Assembly: GCA_951635545.1 (NCBI GenBank)
Contig: OX620685.1
Coordinates: 434,001-498,000 of the forward strand
Direction of reading: 5' to 3'
Source of the DNA: CAG-873 sp910578365
GTDB taxonomy: Bacteria > Bacteroidota > Bacteroidia > Bacteroidales > Muribaculaceae
Length of the DNA stretch: 64,000 nt
In this document: in pieces, positions 33,149 to 41,812 of the stretch
Layout: the number at the start of each line of letters is the position of its first letter
Position numbering within the stretch: the stretch's first letter is position 1
Position numbers and translations under genes: made by a program
Notes under the pieces: generated by a model
Database searches by the model: none
What the model saw: only the letters and a program-made list of their open reading frames with translations
Told to the model about the DNA's origin: nothing

Positions 33149-34579
33149 ATGGACGATTCGCTTCAATTACACCAGAACATCGGTCTGCGTCAGCGCCTGG
33201 CTCCTCAACAGGTGATTTTCGGACGCTTCCTCGAGATGACAGCCCCGGAGCTCGAGGACGAGGTGCGTCGTGCCCTTGACGAAAACCCGGCGCTCGAAGA
33301 ACGCGAATGCTCCGACTCCAGGCCTGACGATGCAGAAGACTTCAGCGAAACTGCCGAAGAACTGCAGCGCGCCGACTACCGCGACGACGACGATGTGCCA
33401 AACTACCGCTACAACGCCGGTAACCGCAGTGCCGACGACGACTATCTGGAGCCTCTGGCGGTCGACGACCTGCACTCCATAATCGACGTGCTCGAGAACC
33501 AGCTGGGCGACTTCGACATCAGCGACTCCGACCGCGAGATTGCCCGATACATAATAGGCAATATCGACGACAACGGCTACCTTGGACGTCCGTTCGCCTC
33601 GATTGCCGACGACGTAAGCATAGCCACCGGAATCGAAACAAGTACAGCTCATGTACGCGCCGTTGCCGATGTAATCCGCTCCATGGACCCTGCCGGCGTG
33701 TGTGCGGTTGACCTGCGCGACTGCCTGCTGCTGCAGTTGCGGCGCATGAAAGACAGCGAGGCGGTGCGCGATGCCGTCACTATTGTCCGCGATTATTTCG
33801 ACCTGTTCAGCAAACGACATTACGACCGCCTTTCGTCACGCGCACGCCTGAGCGATGAGCGCCTGCGTAAAGCTCTCGACATGATTCAAGGCCTCAACCC
33901 CAAGCCGGGGGCACTGATAGAGCAAAGCAACTCGGGCGACAGGATGCGCCATATCATACCCGACTTCAATGTTGAAATCGAGCCTTCAGGACGCGCTTCG
34001 GTAAGCCTCAACGGGCATCTGCCGGAGCTGGCCATTGCCGAGTCGTTTGTGCCCGACGGGAACGCCGCCTTGCCCGACCGACGCAACCGCGAGGCAAGGG
34101 CATTTATCCGCGCCCGACACGACGAAGCCCAGCAGCTCATTCGCATGGTAAACTCACGGGCCGAAACCCTCATGGCAGTGATGAAAGCCATAGTGTCGCT
34201 GCAGTTGCGCTTTTTCGAAAGCGGCAACACTGCCGACATAAAGCCTATGATACTCAAAGATGTAGCCGAGCTGACCGGATACGATCTCTCGGTGATATCT
34301 CGCGCTACAGCCGGAAAATATGTAGCCACGCCCAACGGAGTATTCCAGCTGAAAATGCTATTCAACGAACGGCGCAAGGAAGACTCCGACACCTCGGCTC
34401 ACGAAATTCTGGACGTAATATCCAACATGATAGCAGAGGAGGACAAGCACCGCCCCCTCACCGACGAGGCCATAAAAGACCGGCTCACCAGTCTGGGCTA
34501 CGACATTGCCCGACGCACCGTGGCCAAATATCGCGAACAACTCGACCTGCCCGTGGCACGCCTGCGGCGCACTCTCTGA
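33149..34579 (+). CDS. rpoN: RNA polymerase sigma-54 factor
   Basis: The 476-residue protein has region I, rich in Gln and Leu (LQLHQNIGLRQRLAPQQVIF), an acidic region II, the core-binding domain (LGDFDISDSDREIARYIIGN) and the C-terminal RpoN box ARRTVAKYRE. It directs transcription at -24/-12 promoters with AAA+ activators, of which rteB at 1204 is one. The start is ATG 33149; an upstream in-frame TTG overlaps the -7 box. Normal length. Confidence 0.95.
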   Translation: MDDSLQLHQNIGLRQRLAPQQVIFGRFLEMTAPELEDEVRRALDENPALEERECSDSRPDDAEDFSETAEELQRADYRDDDDVPNYRYNAGNRSADDDYLEPLAVDDLHSIIDVLENQLGDFDISDSDREIARYIIGNIDDNGYLGRPFASIADDVSIATGIETSTAHVRAVADVIRSMDPAGVCAVDLRDCLLLQLRRMKDSEAVRDAVTIVRDYFDLFSKRHYDRLSSRARLSDERLRKALDMIQGLNPKPGALIEQSNSGDRMRHIIPDFNVEIEPSGRASVSLNGHLPELAIAESFVPDGNAALPDRRNREARAFIRARHDEAQQLIRMVNSRAETLMAVMKAIVSLQLRFFESGNTADIKPMILKDVAELTGYDLSVISRATAGKYVATPNGVFQLKMLFNERRKEDSDTSAHEILDVISNMIAEEDKHRPLTDEAIKDRLTSLGYDIARRTVAKYREQLDLPVARLRRTL

Positions 34580-34594
34580 CATAACAGACCCTAT

Positions 34595-35230
34595 ATGGAA
34601 AATCAAAACACAAACAGCAACGGTATAACACGTACATCGCAGATTATAAGCGATGTACTATCGCCGCTGCTTATACCCACCTACGCATATACCGTGATGA
34701 TGTGGCTTACACCGCTGGTGATACTGCCCGAGCGCACCCGCCTGATAACCATGGCCGTGGTGGCGCTGCTGACAGCTGTGCTGCCCACTGCCGCCATACT
34801 CGCCCTCAAAAGCCTTGGCCGCATATCCGACAATGCCATAAGCAGCCGCAACGAGCGCTTGATACCGTTTGCTCTGGCTCTGGGCTGCTATCTGGGAGCA
34901 TGCTGGTATCTCAACAGTATTCACGCCCCCTGGTGGGTAAGCCGCTTCTTTCTGGGAGCCGGCCTGGCAGTAGCCATAGCCACGGCTGTGACTCTGAAGT
35001 GGAAAATAAGCGCGCATGCCACAGCAATCGCCGGCATGACAGGTATGATAATATGGCTTGCCTTCCGCCACCTGCTGCTGTTGCAGCCCATGATAGTGAT
35101 TACGGTGTCGATAATGCTGTGCGGCATAGTAAGTTCAAGCCGCCTGGTTCTTCACCGTCATACTTTCGCCCAGGTAGGTGCCGGTTTTGCGCTGGGACTG
35201 CTGTGCGTGGTGACCGTAATGCTATTTTAA
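34595..35230 (+). CDS. Integral membrane protein, degenerate PAP2-phosphatase-like
   Basis: The 211-residue protein has about six membrane segments. KISAHATAIAG and SSRLVLHRHTFAQVGAGF occupy the places of the PAP2 motifs PSGH and SRxxxxxHxxxD, but with SAHA and with Gln instead of the final Asp, so catalysis is doubtful. It lies 15 bp after rpoN and 29 bp before purE. A role in lipid or undecaprenyl-phosphate handling is only inferred from the fold. Confidence 0.65.
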   Translation: MENQNTNSNGITRTSQIISDVLSPLLIPTYAYTVMMWLTPLVILPERTRLITMAVVALLTAVLPTAAILALKSLGRISDNAISSRNERLIPFALALGCYLGACWYLNSIHAPWWVSRFFLGAGLAVAIATAVTLKWKISAHATAIAGMTGMIIWLAFRHLLLLQPMIVITVSIMLCGIVSSSRLVLHRHTFAQVGAGFALGLLCVVTVMLF

Positions 35231-35259
35231 TTATTTGAAATCAGTAATATCAAAAATAT

Positions 35260-35769
35260 ATGAATCCTACAGTAAGTATCATAATGGGCAGCACCTCCGA
35301 CCTGCCCGTGCTGCGTAAAGCCGCCGACTTCCTCGAGCAGATGGAAGTTCCGTTTGAACTCTGCGCCCTGAGCGCGCACCGCACTCCGCGTGCCGTGGAG
35401 AGATACGCCACCGAAGCTGCAAGCCGCGGCATAAAGGTGATTATCGCCGCAGCCGGCATGGCCGCAGCCCTGCCCGGTGTGATAGCCGCCCTTACCCCGC
35501 TACCTGTAATAGGTCTGCCCATCGACTCCTCCCTTCAGGGCCAGGACGCCCTGCTGTCGATTGTACAGATGCCCCCCGGCATTCCCGTAGCTACCGTAGG
35601 AATCAATGCCGGACTCAACGCAGCTGTGCTTGCGGTGCGCATGCTGGCCCTGTCCGACATGGAACTGCTTTCGCGCTACGACGCTTACTGCCGCAGCCTC
35701 ACCAAGAAAATCGAGAAGGCCAACGCCGACCTCGCTCTAATCAAGGACTACAAATTCAAGACCAATTGA
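35260..35769 (+). CDS. purE: N5-carboxyaminoimidazole ribonucleotide mutase
   Basis: The enzyme converts N5-CAIR to CAIR in purine synthesis, one step before PurC (24916). Class I PurE signatures: SIIMGSTSDLPVLRKAADFL, LSAHRTPRAVERYA, IIAAAGMAAALPGVIAAL and LLSIVQMPPGIPVATVGIN. At 169 residues it has the normal size. The ispG start overlaps its stop. Confidence 0.95.
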   Translation: MNPTVSIIMGSTSDLPVLRKAADFLEQMEVPFELCALSAHRTPRAVERYATEAASRGIKVIIAAAGMAAALPGVIAALTPLPVIGLPIDSSLQGQDALLSIVQMPPGIPVATVGINAGLNAAVLAVRMLALSDMELLSRYDAYCRSLTKKIEKANADLALIKDYKFKTN

Positions 35770-37268
35770 AAACCGGACTGATAAAGCGCCGCCACACCAT
35801 AAGTGTAAAGGTGGGCAATGTGGAGATAGGCAGTGAGCATCCGCTGCGCCTGCAGTCGATGACCAACACGGCCACACTCGACGTAGAGGCATCCGCTGCC
35901 CAGTGCCGGCGAATAGCCGACGCCGGAGCCGACATAGTGCGACTCACCGCACAAGGCGTGAGCCATGCACGTGCCCTGGGCGAGATTCGCCGCAGGCTAC
36001 GTGCCGCAGGCTGCGACATTCCGTTAGTAGCCGACATACATTTCAACCCGGCTGCCGCCTTTGCCGCTGCCGAAGAAGTTGAAAAAGTGCGCATCAACCC
36101 CGGCAATTTTGCCGACCCGGGCCGCACATTCAAGAAACTCGAGTACACCGACGAAGAATACAGCGCCGAAATCGAACGCATACGCTGCGCCCTGCTGCCA
36201 TTTATCGAGCTCTGCCGCAGCCGCGGCACCGCCATACGCCTGGGCGTGAATCACGGTTCGCTCTCCGACCGCATCATGAGCCGCTTCGGCGACACTCCCG
36301 CCGGTATGGTCGAATCGGCCATGGAATACCTGCGCATCTGCCGCGACGCAGATTTCGCTCAGGTAATTATCTCAATCAAAGCCTCCAACGTGCAGGTGAT
36401 GGTCGAAACCGTGCGCCTTCTGGTCCGCGCCATGGATGCCGAAGACATGCACTTTCCGCTCCACCTCGGAGTAACCGAAGCCGGCGACGGCGAGGATGGC
36501 CGTATAAAATCGGCTGTCGGCATAGGTACCCTGCTCTGCGAAGGCATCGGCGACACCATAAGAGTATCGCTATCCGAAGCGCCGGAGGCCGAGCTTCCCG
36601 TGGCCCGCATGCTTGCCGACCACTGCCGCCGCCGCCTCGCCAATGAGCAATATATGCCGCAGGGCAGCTGCGACAATCCATCACAACCTTTGGTGGCCGG
36701 ACTCGAAGACATTCCCGCCGACTACCACGTGTGCGATGTGCCCCTGAGCGGTCCTCTGCCCGAAGGCAAAGTGCTGCTTAGGGCCACATATCCGGCTTCG
36801 ATGAGCGCCGATGAGGTAACGGTGGCTGCAGCCGTCGACCTCGGCCGCCTGCTGCTCGACGGCTACGGCGATGCCATTGAAATTCAGGCTCCCGCCCTCG
36901 ACAACGCCCGCATTCAATCGCTGGCATTAGGCATACTCCAGGCCACACGCAGGCGCATAAGCCGCACCGAGTACATAGCATGTCCGGGCTGCGGCCGTAC
37001 CTTGTTTGACCTTCAGGCAACTCTGGCAAAGGTCAAAGAAGCTACCGGCCACCTAAAGGGACTGAAAATAGGCGTGATGGGCTGTATTGTTAACGGCCCT
37101 GGCGAAATGGCCGACGCCGACTTCGGCTATGTTGGCGCCGCTGCCGGATGTATCAGCCTGTACAAAGGCAAGGAATGTATCGAACGCAATATTCCCGCCG
37201 ACGAGGCCCTGCCGCGTCTGATTAACCTTATAAAAGCCAACGGCCTCTGGGTTGAACCACATAAATAA
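35766..37268 (+). CDS. ispG: 4-hydroxy-3-methylbut-2-en-1-yl diphosphate synthase (flavodoxin)
   Basis: This iron-sulfur enzyme of the MEP isoprenoid pathway converts MEcPP to HMBPP. The N-terminal TIM barrel has HPLRLQSMTNT, VEKVRINPGNFADPGRTF and RLGVNHGSLSDRIM. The C-terminal [4Fe-4S] domain has ACPGCGRTLFDL and MGCIVNGPGEMADADFG, with three Cys and the Glu ligand. At 500 residues it has the Bacteroidetes extra middle domain but shorter than the ~600-residue forms I know. It starts with TTG overlapping the purE stop, so the genes are coupled. Confidence 0.93.
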   Translation: MKTGLIKRRHTISVKVGNVEIGSEHPLRLQSMTNTATLDVEASAAQCRRIADAGADIVRLTAQGVSHARALGEIRRRLRAAGCDIPLVADIHFNPAAAFAAAEEVEKVRINPGNFADPGRTFKKLEYTDEEYSAEIERIRCALLPFIELCRSRGTAIRLGVNHGSLSDRIMSRFGDTPAGMVESAMEYLRICRDADFAQVIISIKASNVQVMVETVRLLVRAMDAEDMHFPLHLGVTEAGDGEDGRIKSAVGIGTLLCEGIGDTIRVSLSEAPEAELPVARMLADHCRRRLANEQYMPQGSCDNPSQPLVAGLEDIPADYHVCDVPLSGPLPEGKVLLRATYPASMSADEVTVAAAVDLGRLLLDGYGDAIEIQAPALDNARIQSLALGILQATRRRISRTEYIACPGCGRTLFDLQATLAKVKEATGHLKGLKIGVMGCIVNGPGEMADADFGYVGAAAGCISLYKGKECIERNIPADEALPRLINLIKANGLWVEPHK

Positions 37269-38482
37269 TGTACAACTACTTTACTCTCAGCAACGGACTT
37301 CAGGTGATACACCGGCGTACACCCGGCGCAGCGGCCGGATACTTCGGCGTGACCGTCCGGGCGGGCAGCCGCGACGAACAGGAAGGCTCATTCGGCCTCG
37401 CCCACTTTGTGGAGCATACACTGTTCAAAGGCACCGGCCGACGTTCGGCCTGGCACATACTCAACCGTATGGAGGCGGTTGGCGGCGAACTCAACGCCTT
37501 TACCTCAAAGGAGGAAACGACAGTGTACACCGCCTTTCCGGCAGCCAGGCTCGACCGTGCCGTCGAACTGGTGGCCGACCTGCTGCTGAACTCGCGCTTT
37601 CCCGCTCCTGAACTGCAACGCGAGCGTGAGGTGGTGGCCGACGAAATCGACTCGTACCTCGACCAGCCCGCCGAAGCCGTGTTCGACGACTTCGACGACC
37701 TGCTCTTCGCCGGCAGCAGCCTGGGGCACAACATCCTGGGCACTACCGCCGACCTTGAGCGCTTCGGCAGCGAAGAGTGCCGCAGCTGGCTCGAGCGCTG
37801 GTACACAGCCGACAACATGGTGGCCTTTTACAGCGGACCCGCCGGAGCCGACCGCGTGCACACATGCCTGGAGCGACACCTGAGCGCTCTGCCTGCAGGT
37901 GCCAACCCGCATGATATGCCGCAGCTGTGCATCAACCCGCCCTTCGACACCTCGCGCAGCGTTGGCTCGCACCAGAGCCACACTGTAATAGGCTGCCGCA
38001 TAGGCGGATTATATTCGCCCGACCGCTTCGCCATGTCGCTACTGGCCAACATTTTGGGCGGACCGGGCATGAATTCGCTGCTGAACGTACAGCTGCGCGA
38101 GCGCCGAGGCCTTGTGTATACAGTCGAGGCATCTACCGCACTATACACCGACTGCGGCGTTATGAGCATATACTACGGCTGCGACCACCACGACGAGCAG
38201 CGTTGCCGCCGGCTGGTGCAACAGCAACTCGAGGCCGTGGCTGCAGGAGAAACCATAAACGAGCGCAAAATGCGTATGGCAAAAAAACAATATCTGGGCC
38301 AGATGCTGCTCAGCGGCGAAAACCGTGAGAACTCCATTCTCGGAGCCGCAAGAGCCACCCTGTTCCACGGGCGCGCAGCCGACCGCAACGAAATGCGAAA
38401 CCACATAGACGAAATAAGCCTAGACAGCCTGTGCCGTTGCGCCGAAATTCTGTGTCGAAACTCAAAACTCACCCTGTGCTGA
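37268..38482 (+). CDS. M16-family zinc peptidase
   Basis: The 404-residue insulinase-type peptidase has the inverted zinc motif HFVEH at residues 46-50 and the third ligand Glu at 126 (VVADEIDSY), exactly 76 residues after the second motif histidine. C-terminal M16C half carries RERRGLVYTVEAS. No signal peptide is visible, so a cytoplasmic processing protease is likely, as for PqqF/YmxG-like proteins. Its ATG shares a base with the ispG stop. Confidence 0.88.
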   Translation: MYNYFTLSNGLQVIHRRTPGAAAGYFGVTVRAGSRDEQEGSFGLAHFVEHTLFKGTGRRSAWHILNRMEAVGGELNAFTSKEETTVYTAFPAARLDRAVELVADLLLNSRFPAPELQREREVVADEIDSYLDQPAEAVFDDFDDLLFAGSSLGHNILGTTADLERFGSEECRSWLERWYTADNMVAFYSGPAGADRVHTCLERHLSALPAGANPHDMPQLCINPPFDTSRSVGSHQSHTVIGCRIGGLYSPDRFAMSLLANILGGPGMNSLLNVQLRERRGLVYTVEASTALYTDCGVMSIYYGCDHHDEQRCRRLVQQQLEAVAAGETINERKMRMAKKQYLGQMLLSGENRENSILGAARATLFHGRAADRNEMRNHIDEISLDSLCRCAEILCRNSKLTLC

Positions 38483-38528
38483 CTACAGCCAAAATTCAAA
38501 TAATTTCTTAACAAACAATTTTAAACCG

Positions 38529-39317
38529 ATGAAATTTAACCGATTCCTTCTTCCCGCCCTTATGGCGGCTGCAATGTGCTCGTGTTCAGACGACCCCAAA
38601 GATGATCCGAACAACGACTGGATTGTGAACTTCGACTCCGTAACCGCCTTCACCAAGGACGCATACTGGGAGTTCTGCTACGATAAAGAATACGAAAACT
38701 CGCTCACCTTCACCAACTTCGGCGAGTCGGTAAACTTCAGCCACAGCTGTGACGCTACCGAATATGGCGGCCTGACCTACTACTCCTGGAAAGGTTTCAC
38801 CCCCAGCTGCGCCACCGACCTGAAGGACTATACCGCCGAAGGTACCTGGATTGACCACCAGTGGACAGCTATGCCGGGCCGCGGCGTGAACGGAAGCGAT
38901 GTGTATATGGTAGGTTTCTGCGACGCCACCGAAACAGCCGACGACGCTCTCACATCGACATCAACCGTAATCACCTCCGTCTCAACCAAAACTTTCTGCC
39001 CCAAAACCGTATACGTAACCAACACCACCTACGGCTACTACAGCATGAAGAACGGCTCGGCTTTCAACAAAGCTTTCACCGACACCGACTGGTGCAAACT
39101 CACATTCACCGGTGTTGACAACGGCGTGGTAACCGGCGCTGTCGACTTCTATTTGGCCAAGGACGGCGAATATGCCACCAAATGGAGCCCCGTTGACCTC
39201 ACACCCCTGAACAAGTGCGAGAAAATTGTAATCACCATGGAATCAAGCGATACCGGCCAGTTTGGCATGAACAACGCCTCGTACTTCGCCCTGGGCTGTT
39301 TCATCTGGGGATATTAA
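38529..39317 (+). CDS. DUF4465 surface lipoprotein
   Basis: The 262-residue protein has a type II signal peptide (MKFNRFLLPALMAAAMCSCSDD, lipobox MCSC). The beta-rich body shows the DUF4465 pattern GGLTYYSWKGFTPSCATDL, MVGFCDATET and FYLAKDGEYATKWSPVDLTPL. Related proteins sit on the cell surface and some occur with vitamin-uptake loci; the ligand here is unknown. It lies 1 bp before dusB and may be co-transcribed with it. Confidence 0.75.
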   Translation: MKFNRFLLPALMAAAMCSCSDDPKDDPNNDWIVNFDSVTAFTKDAYWEFCYDKEYENSLTFTNFGESVNFSHSCDATEYGGLTYYSWKGFTPSCATDLKDYTAEGTWIDHQWTAMPGRGVNGSDVYMVGFCDATETADDALTSTSTVITSVSTKTFCPKTVYVTNTTYGYYSMKNGSAFNKAFTDTDWCKLTFTGVDNGVVTGAVDFYLAKDGEYATKWSPVDLTPLNKCEKIVITMESSDTGQFGMNNASYFALGCFIWGY

Positions 39318-39318
39318 T

Positions 39319-40296
39319 ATGAAAATAGCAAACATTGATCTTGGCGACAAACCGGTGATGCTCGCTCCTATGGAGGACGTCACCGACGCTTCGTTCCGGC
39401 TCATCTGCAAAGAGATGGGCTGCGACCTGACGTACACCGAGTTCGTGTCGGCCGATGCACTCATACGCAATATCGCCGCCACTACCCGCAAGCTCGAGAT
39501 CAATCCTGCCGAAAGGCCCACGGCCATACAGATTTATGGCCGTGAGCCCGAGGTAATGGCTCAGGCAGCCCGTATAGCCGCCGAGGCCCGCCCCGACTTC
39601 ATCGACATCAACTTCGGTTGTCCGGTGAAGAAGGTGGCGGGCAAAGGCGCCGGTGCCGGACTGCTGCGCGATGTGCCGAAACTGCTCGAAATCACCCGTG
39701 CGGTGGTTAATGCCGTCGACCTGCCGGTAACCGTAAAGACTCGCCTTGGATGGGACCACGACAGCAAAATAATCGACACTCTGGCCCTGCAGCTGCAGGA
39801 CTGCGGCATAAGCGCACTGACCATACACGGACGCACACGGTCGCAGCTGTACAGCGGCGAAGCCGACTGGGAAGCAATCGCACGCGTAAAAGCTCTGCCC
39901 GACCTGGAAATTCCGGTAATAGGCAACGGCGATATATGCACTCCCGAACAGCTGGTAAAAGCCTTTGAATACTCCGGCGTCGACGGCATAATGATAGGAC
40001 GGGCCTCGATAGGTGCGCCATGGATATTCCACGACATGAAGCAGACCATGCTGCACGGTTCATTCACACCGCTGACTCCGGCTCAGAAACTCGACCTGCT
40101 GCGACGCCAGATACGCGAGAGCATCGAACGCATCGACGGCTACCGCGGCATTCTGCACATACGCCGCCATCTGGCGGCCTCGCCACTGTTCAAGGGCATA
40201 CCGGACTTCCGGCCCACACGCATTGCCATGCTGCAGGCCGAAAACATCGACAATCTTTTCAATATTCTCAACCAAATACAACAAACCCACTTATGA
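39319..40296 (+). CDS. dusB: tRNA-dihydrouridine synthase
   Basis: This FMN-dependent enzyme reduces uridines in the tRNA D-loop. PVMLAPMEDVTDASFR, the catalytic Cys in IDINFGCPVKKVAGKGAG, VTVKTRLGWD and GIMIGRASIGAPWIF are the Dus signatures. 325 residues, normal length. Stop overlaps the next start as ATGA. Confidence 0.93.
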   Translation: MKIANIDLGDKPVMLAPMEDVTDASFRLICKEMGCDLTYTEFVSADALIRNIAATTRKLEINPAERPTAIQIYGREPEVMAQAARIAAEARPDFIDINFGCPVKKVAGKGAGAGLLRDVPKLLEITRAVVNAVDLPVTVKTRLGWDHDSKIIDTLALQLQDCGISALTIHGRTRSQLYSGEADWEAIARVKALPDLEIPVIGNGDICTPEQLVKAFEYSGVDGIMIGRASIGAPWIFHDMKQTMLHGSFTPLTPAQKLDLLRRQIRESIERIDGYRGILHIRRHLAASPLFKGIPDFRPTRIAMLQAENIDNLFNILNQIQQTHL

Positions 40297-41099
40297 AAAT
40301 TTTCAGCGTTATCATGTCGATGCTCATGCTGGCATCATGCACATTGTCGGCCAAAAACCACTACCCGGCCGAATACCTCGAGAAAACCACCTGGCACGAG
40401 GTTCATGTCGACAACTGGACCGGCATTATTGTACAAGGCGTATACACCGTAGAAGTGAAAATTATGCCCGACTCCGCAGGAATTCTGCGGGTACTTGCCA
40501 ACGACGCTATGATGCGCGACCTCGACGCACGAACCGACGGAGTCACACTCAAAATAGGCATGCACCAGCACAAAAAGAATTGCAATCGCAAAGCCGCTCC
40601 GCTGATTATCGCCTACAGCAACGGAAACCTTTCGCAAGCAACGTTACAAGGCAGCGGCGATATTCTGCTGTCATCGCTCAAGACCAACACGCAACTGAAC
40701 TTATTGCTTCAAGGCAGCGGCGACATCGAGCTGACAGGCGCATCGGTAGGCGAACTGGATGCTTTATTGCAGGGCAGCGGCGACATCGATATTGAAAAAA
40801 CAACCGTAAAAGGCAATGTAAACCTGTCGCTGCAGGGCAGTGGCGATATCAATGTCTGGAAACTCAAGGCTACAACCGTCAACGGTTCTGTCAAAGGCTC
40901 GGGCGACATTGACCTCCACGGTTCCACAAAAACGCTGAATCTGGTATTGCAAGGCAGCGGTGACATCGACGCCGCCAACATGAAGGCAGATGAAATCAAG
41001 GCAAACGCCATTGGCACCGGCGGCATCACCATAGGCCACGCCACTAAAGTGGATGTAAAAGGCAAGAATATACGCCAGTCAAAGAAAATCAAACACTAA
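40293..41099 (+). CDS. DUF2807 (GIN-domain) exported protein with six GSGDI repeats
   Basis: The 268-residue protein has an N-terminal signal sequence with possible lipobox LASC. After ~100 residues it contains six tandem units each beginning with LQGSGDI or a close variant (ATLQGSGDILL, LLLQGSGDIEL, LLQGSGDIDI, SLQGSGDINV, SVKGSGDIDL, VLQGSGDIDA), spaced 19-24 residues apart. They predict a right-handed beta-helix or stacked-strand head domain. GIN-domain proteins are secreted or surface adhesin-like proteins of unknown role. It overlaps dusB by 4 bp, and its paralogue follows 8 bp later. Confidence 0.8.
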   Translation: MKIFSVIMSMLMLASCTLSAKNHYPAEYLEKTTWHEVHVDNWTGIIVQGVYTVEVKIMPDSAGILRVLANDAMMRDLDARTDGVTLKIGMHQHKKNCNRKAAPLIIAYSNGNLSQATLQGSGDILLSSLKTNTQLNLLLQGSGDIELTGASVGELDALLQGSGDIDIEKTTVKGNVNLSLQGSGDINVWKLKATTVNGSVKGSGDIDLHGSTKTLNLVLQGSGDIDAANMKADEIKANAIGTGGITIGHATKVDVKGKNIRQSKKIKH

Positions 41100-41107
41100 G
41101 GTACTAA

Positions 41108-41812
41108 ATGAAGAAACTGATCATTGCTTTTCTGATGCTTGCGGGCACCGTATTAGCGCTCAAAGCTCAGGGCCCTGTAAAGAAATTCTCCCTCAACGTA
41201 CACGACTTTACCGAACTTAAGGTCATCAACGCCATCAATGTGGAGTATTATGCGTCGGCTGACTCTGCCGGCACCGTGTGTTTCGAGTGTCCCAAAGACC
41301 TTGCGTCGCATCTTATGTTCACCAACAAAAACAATGCACTCCACATTCAGGTCGACTTTGAGAACATCCCATCGCACGAACTGCCTCTGCTGCGTGTGTA
41401 CTCCACCAATCTGCAGAAAGTTGAGAACTCAGGCGACTCCACCGTGACAGTATGCCGTCTGGCGCCCGTCAATACATTCAATGCACGCCTCATAGGCAAC
41501 GGCACGCTGCAGGTAAATAATGTCGACGCCGACAACGTCAATGCCTCAATCAGCACCGGCTCAGGCAACCTGCTGATAAACGGCAAAGCGTCCAAAGCCA
41601 AATTGTCGAACGTCGGCACCGGCCCTCTTGAAGCCAATGCCCTGACATGCAAGACTGTCAAATGTATACTCGTAGGCACCGGGCCCATTGACTGCCACGC
41701 CACCGAACAGCTCAGTATCTTCGGCGCCGGCTCGGGCACGGTATATTACAGTGGAAAACCCAAAAAGATTTCGAACCGCACCATAGGTGTAAAGTCAAAC
41801 CCTGTTGAATAA
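41108..41812 (+). CDS. DUF2807-like exported protein, paralogue of the preceding gene
   Basis: The 234-residue protein has signal peptide MKKLIIAFLMLAGTVLALKAQ. Its plan follows the preceding gene: VINAINVEYYASADS near the N-terminus, then GSGNLLING, VGTGPLEANAL, VGTGPIDCHA and GAGSGTVYYSG repeat units. The repeats are more degenerate than in the neighbour. Probably a diverged tandem duplicate. Its stop overlaps the flippase start. Confidence 0.7.
   Translation: MKKLIIAFLMLAGTVLALKAQGPVKKFSLNVHDFTELKVINAINVEYYASADSAGTVCFECPKDLASHLMFTNKNNALHIQVDFENIPSHELPLLRVYSTNLQKVENSGDSTVTVCRLAPVNTFNARLIGNGTLQVNNVDADNVNASISTGSGNLLINGKASKAKLSNVGTGPLEANALTCKTVKCILVGTGPIDCHATEQLSIFGAGSGTVYYSGKPKKISNRTIGVKSNPVE

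Noticed and set aside
40020..40292. Upstream N-terminal extension of the DUF2807 protein
   Set aside because: It lies within dusB in another frame; the ATG at 40293 gives a signal peptide and an ATGA overlap.
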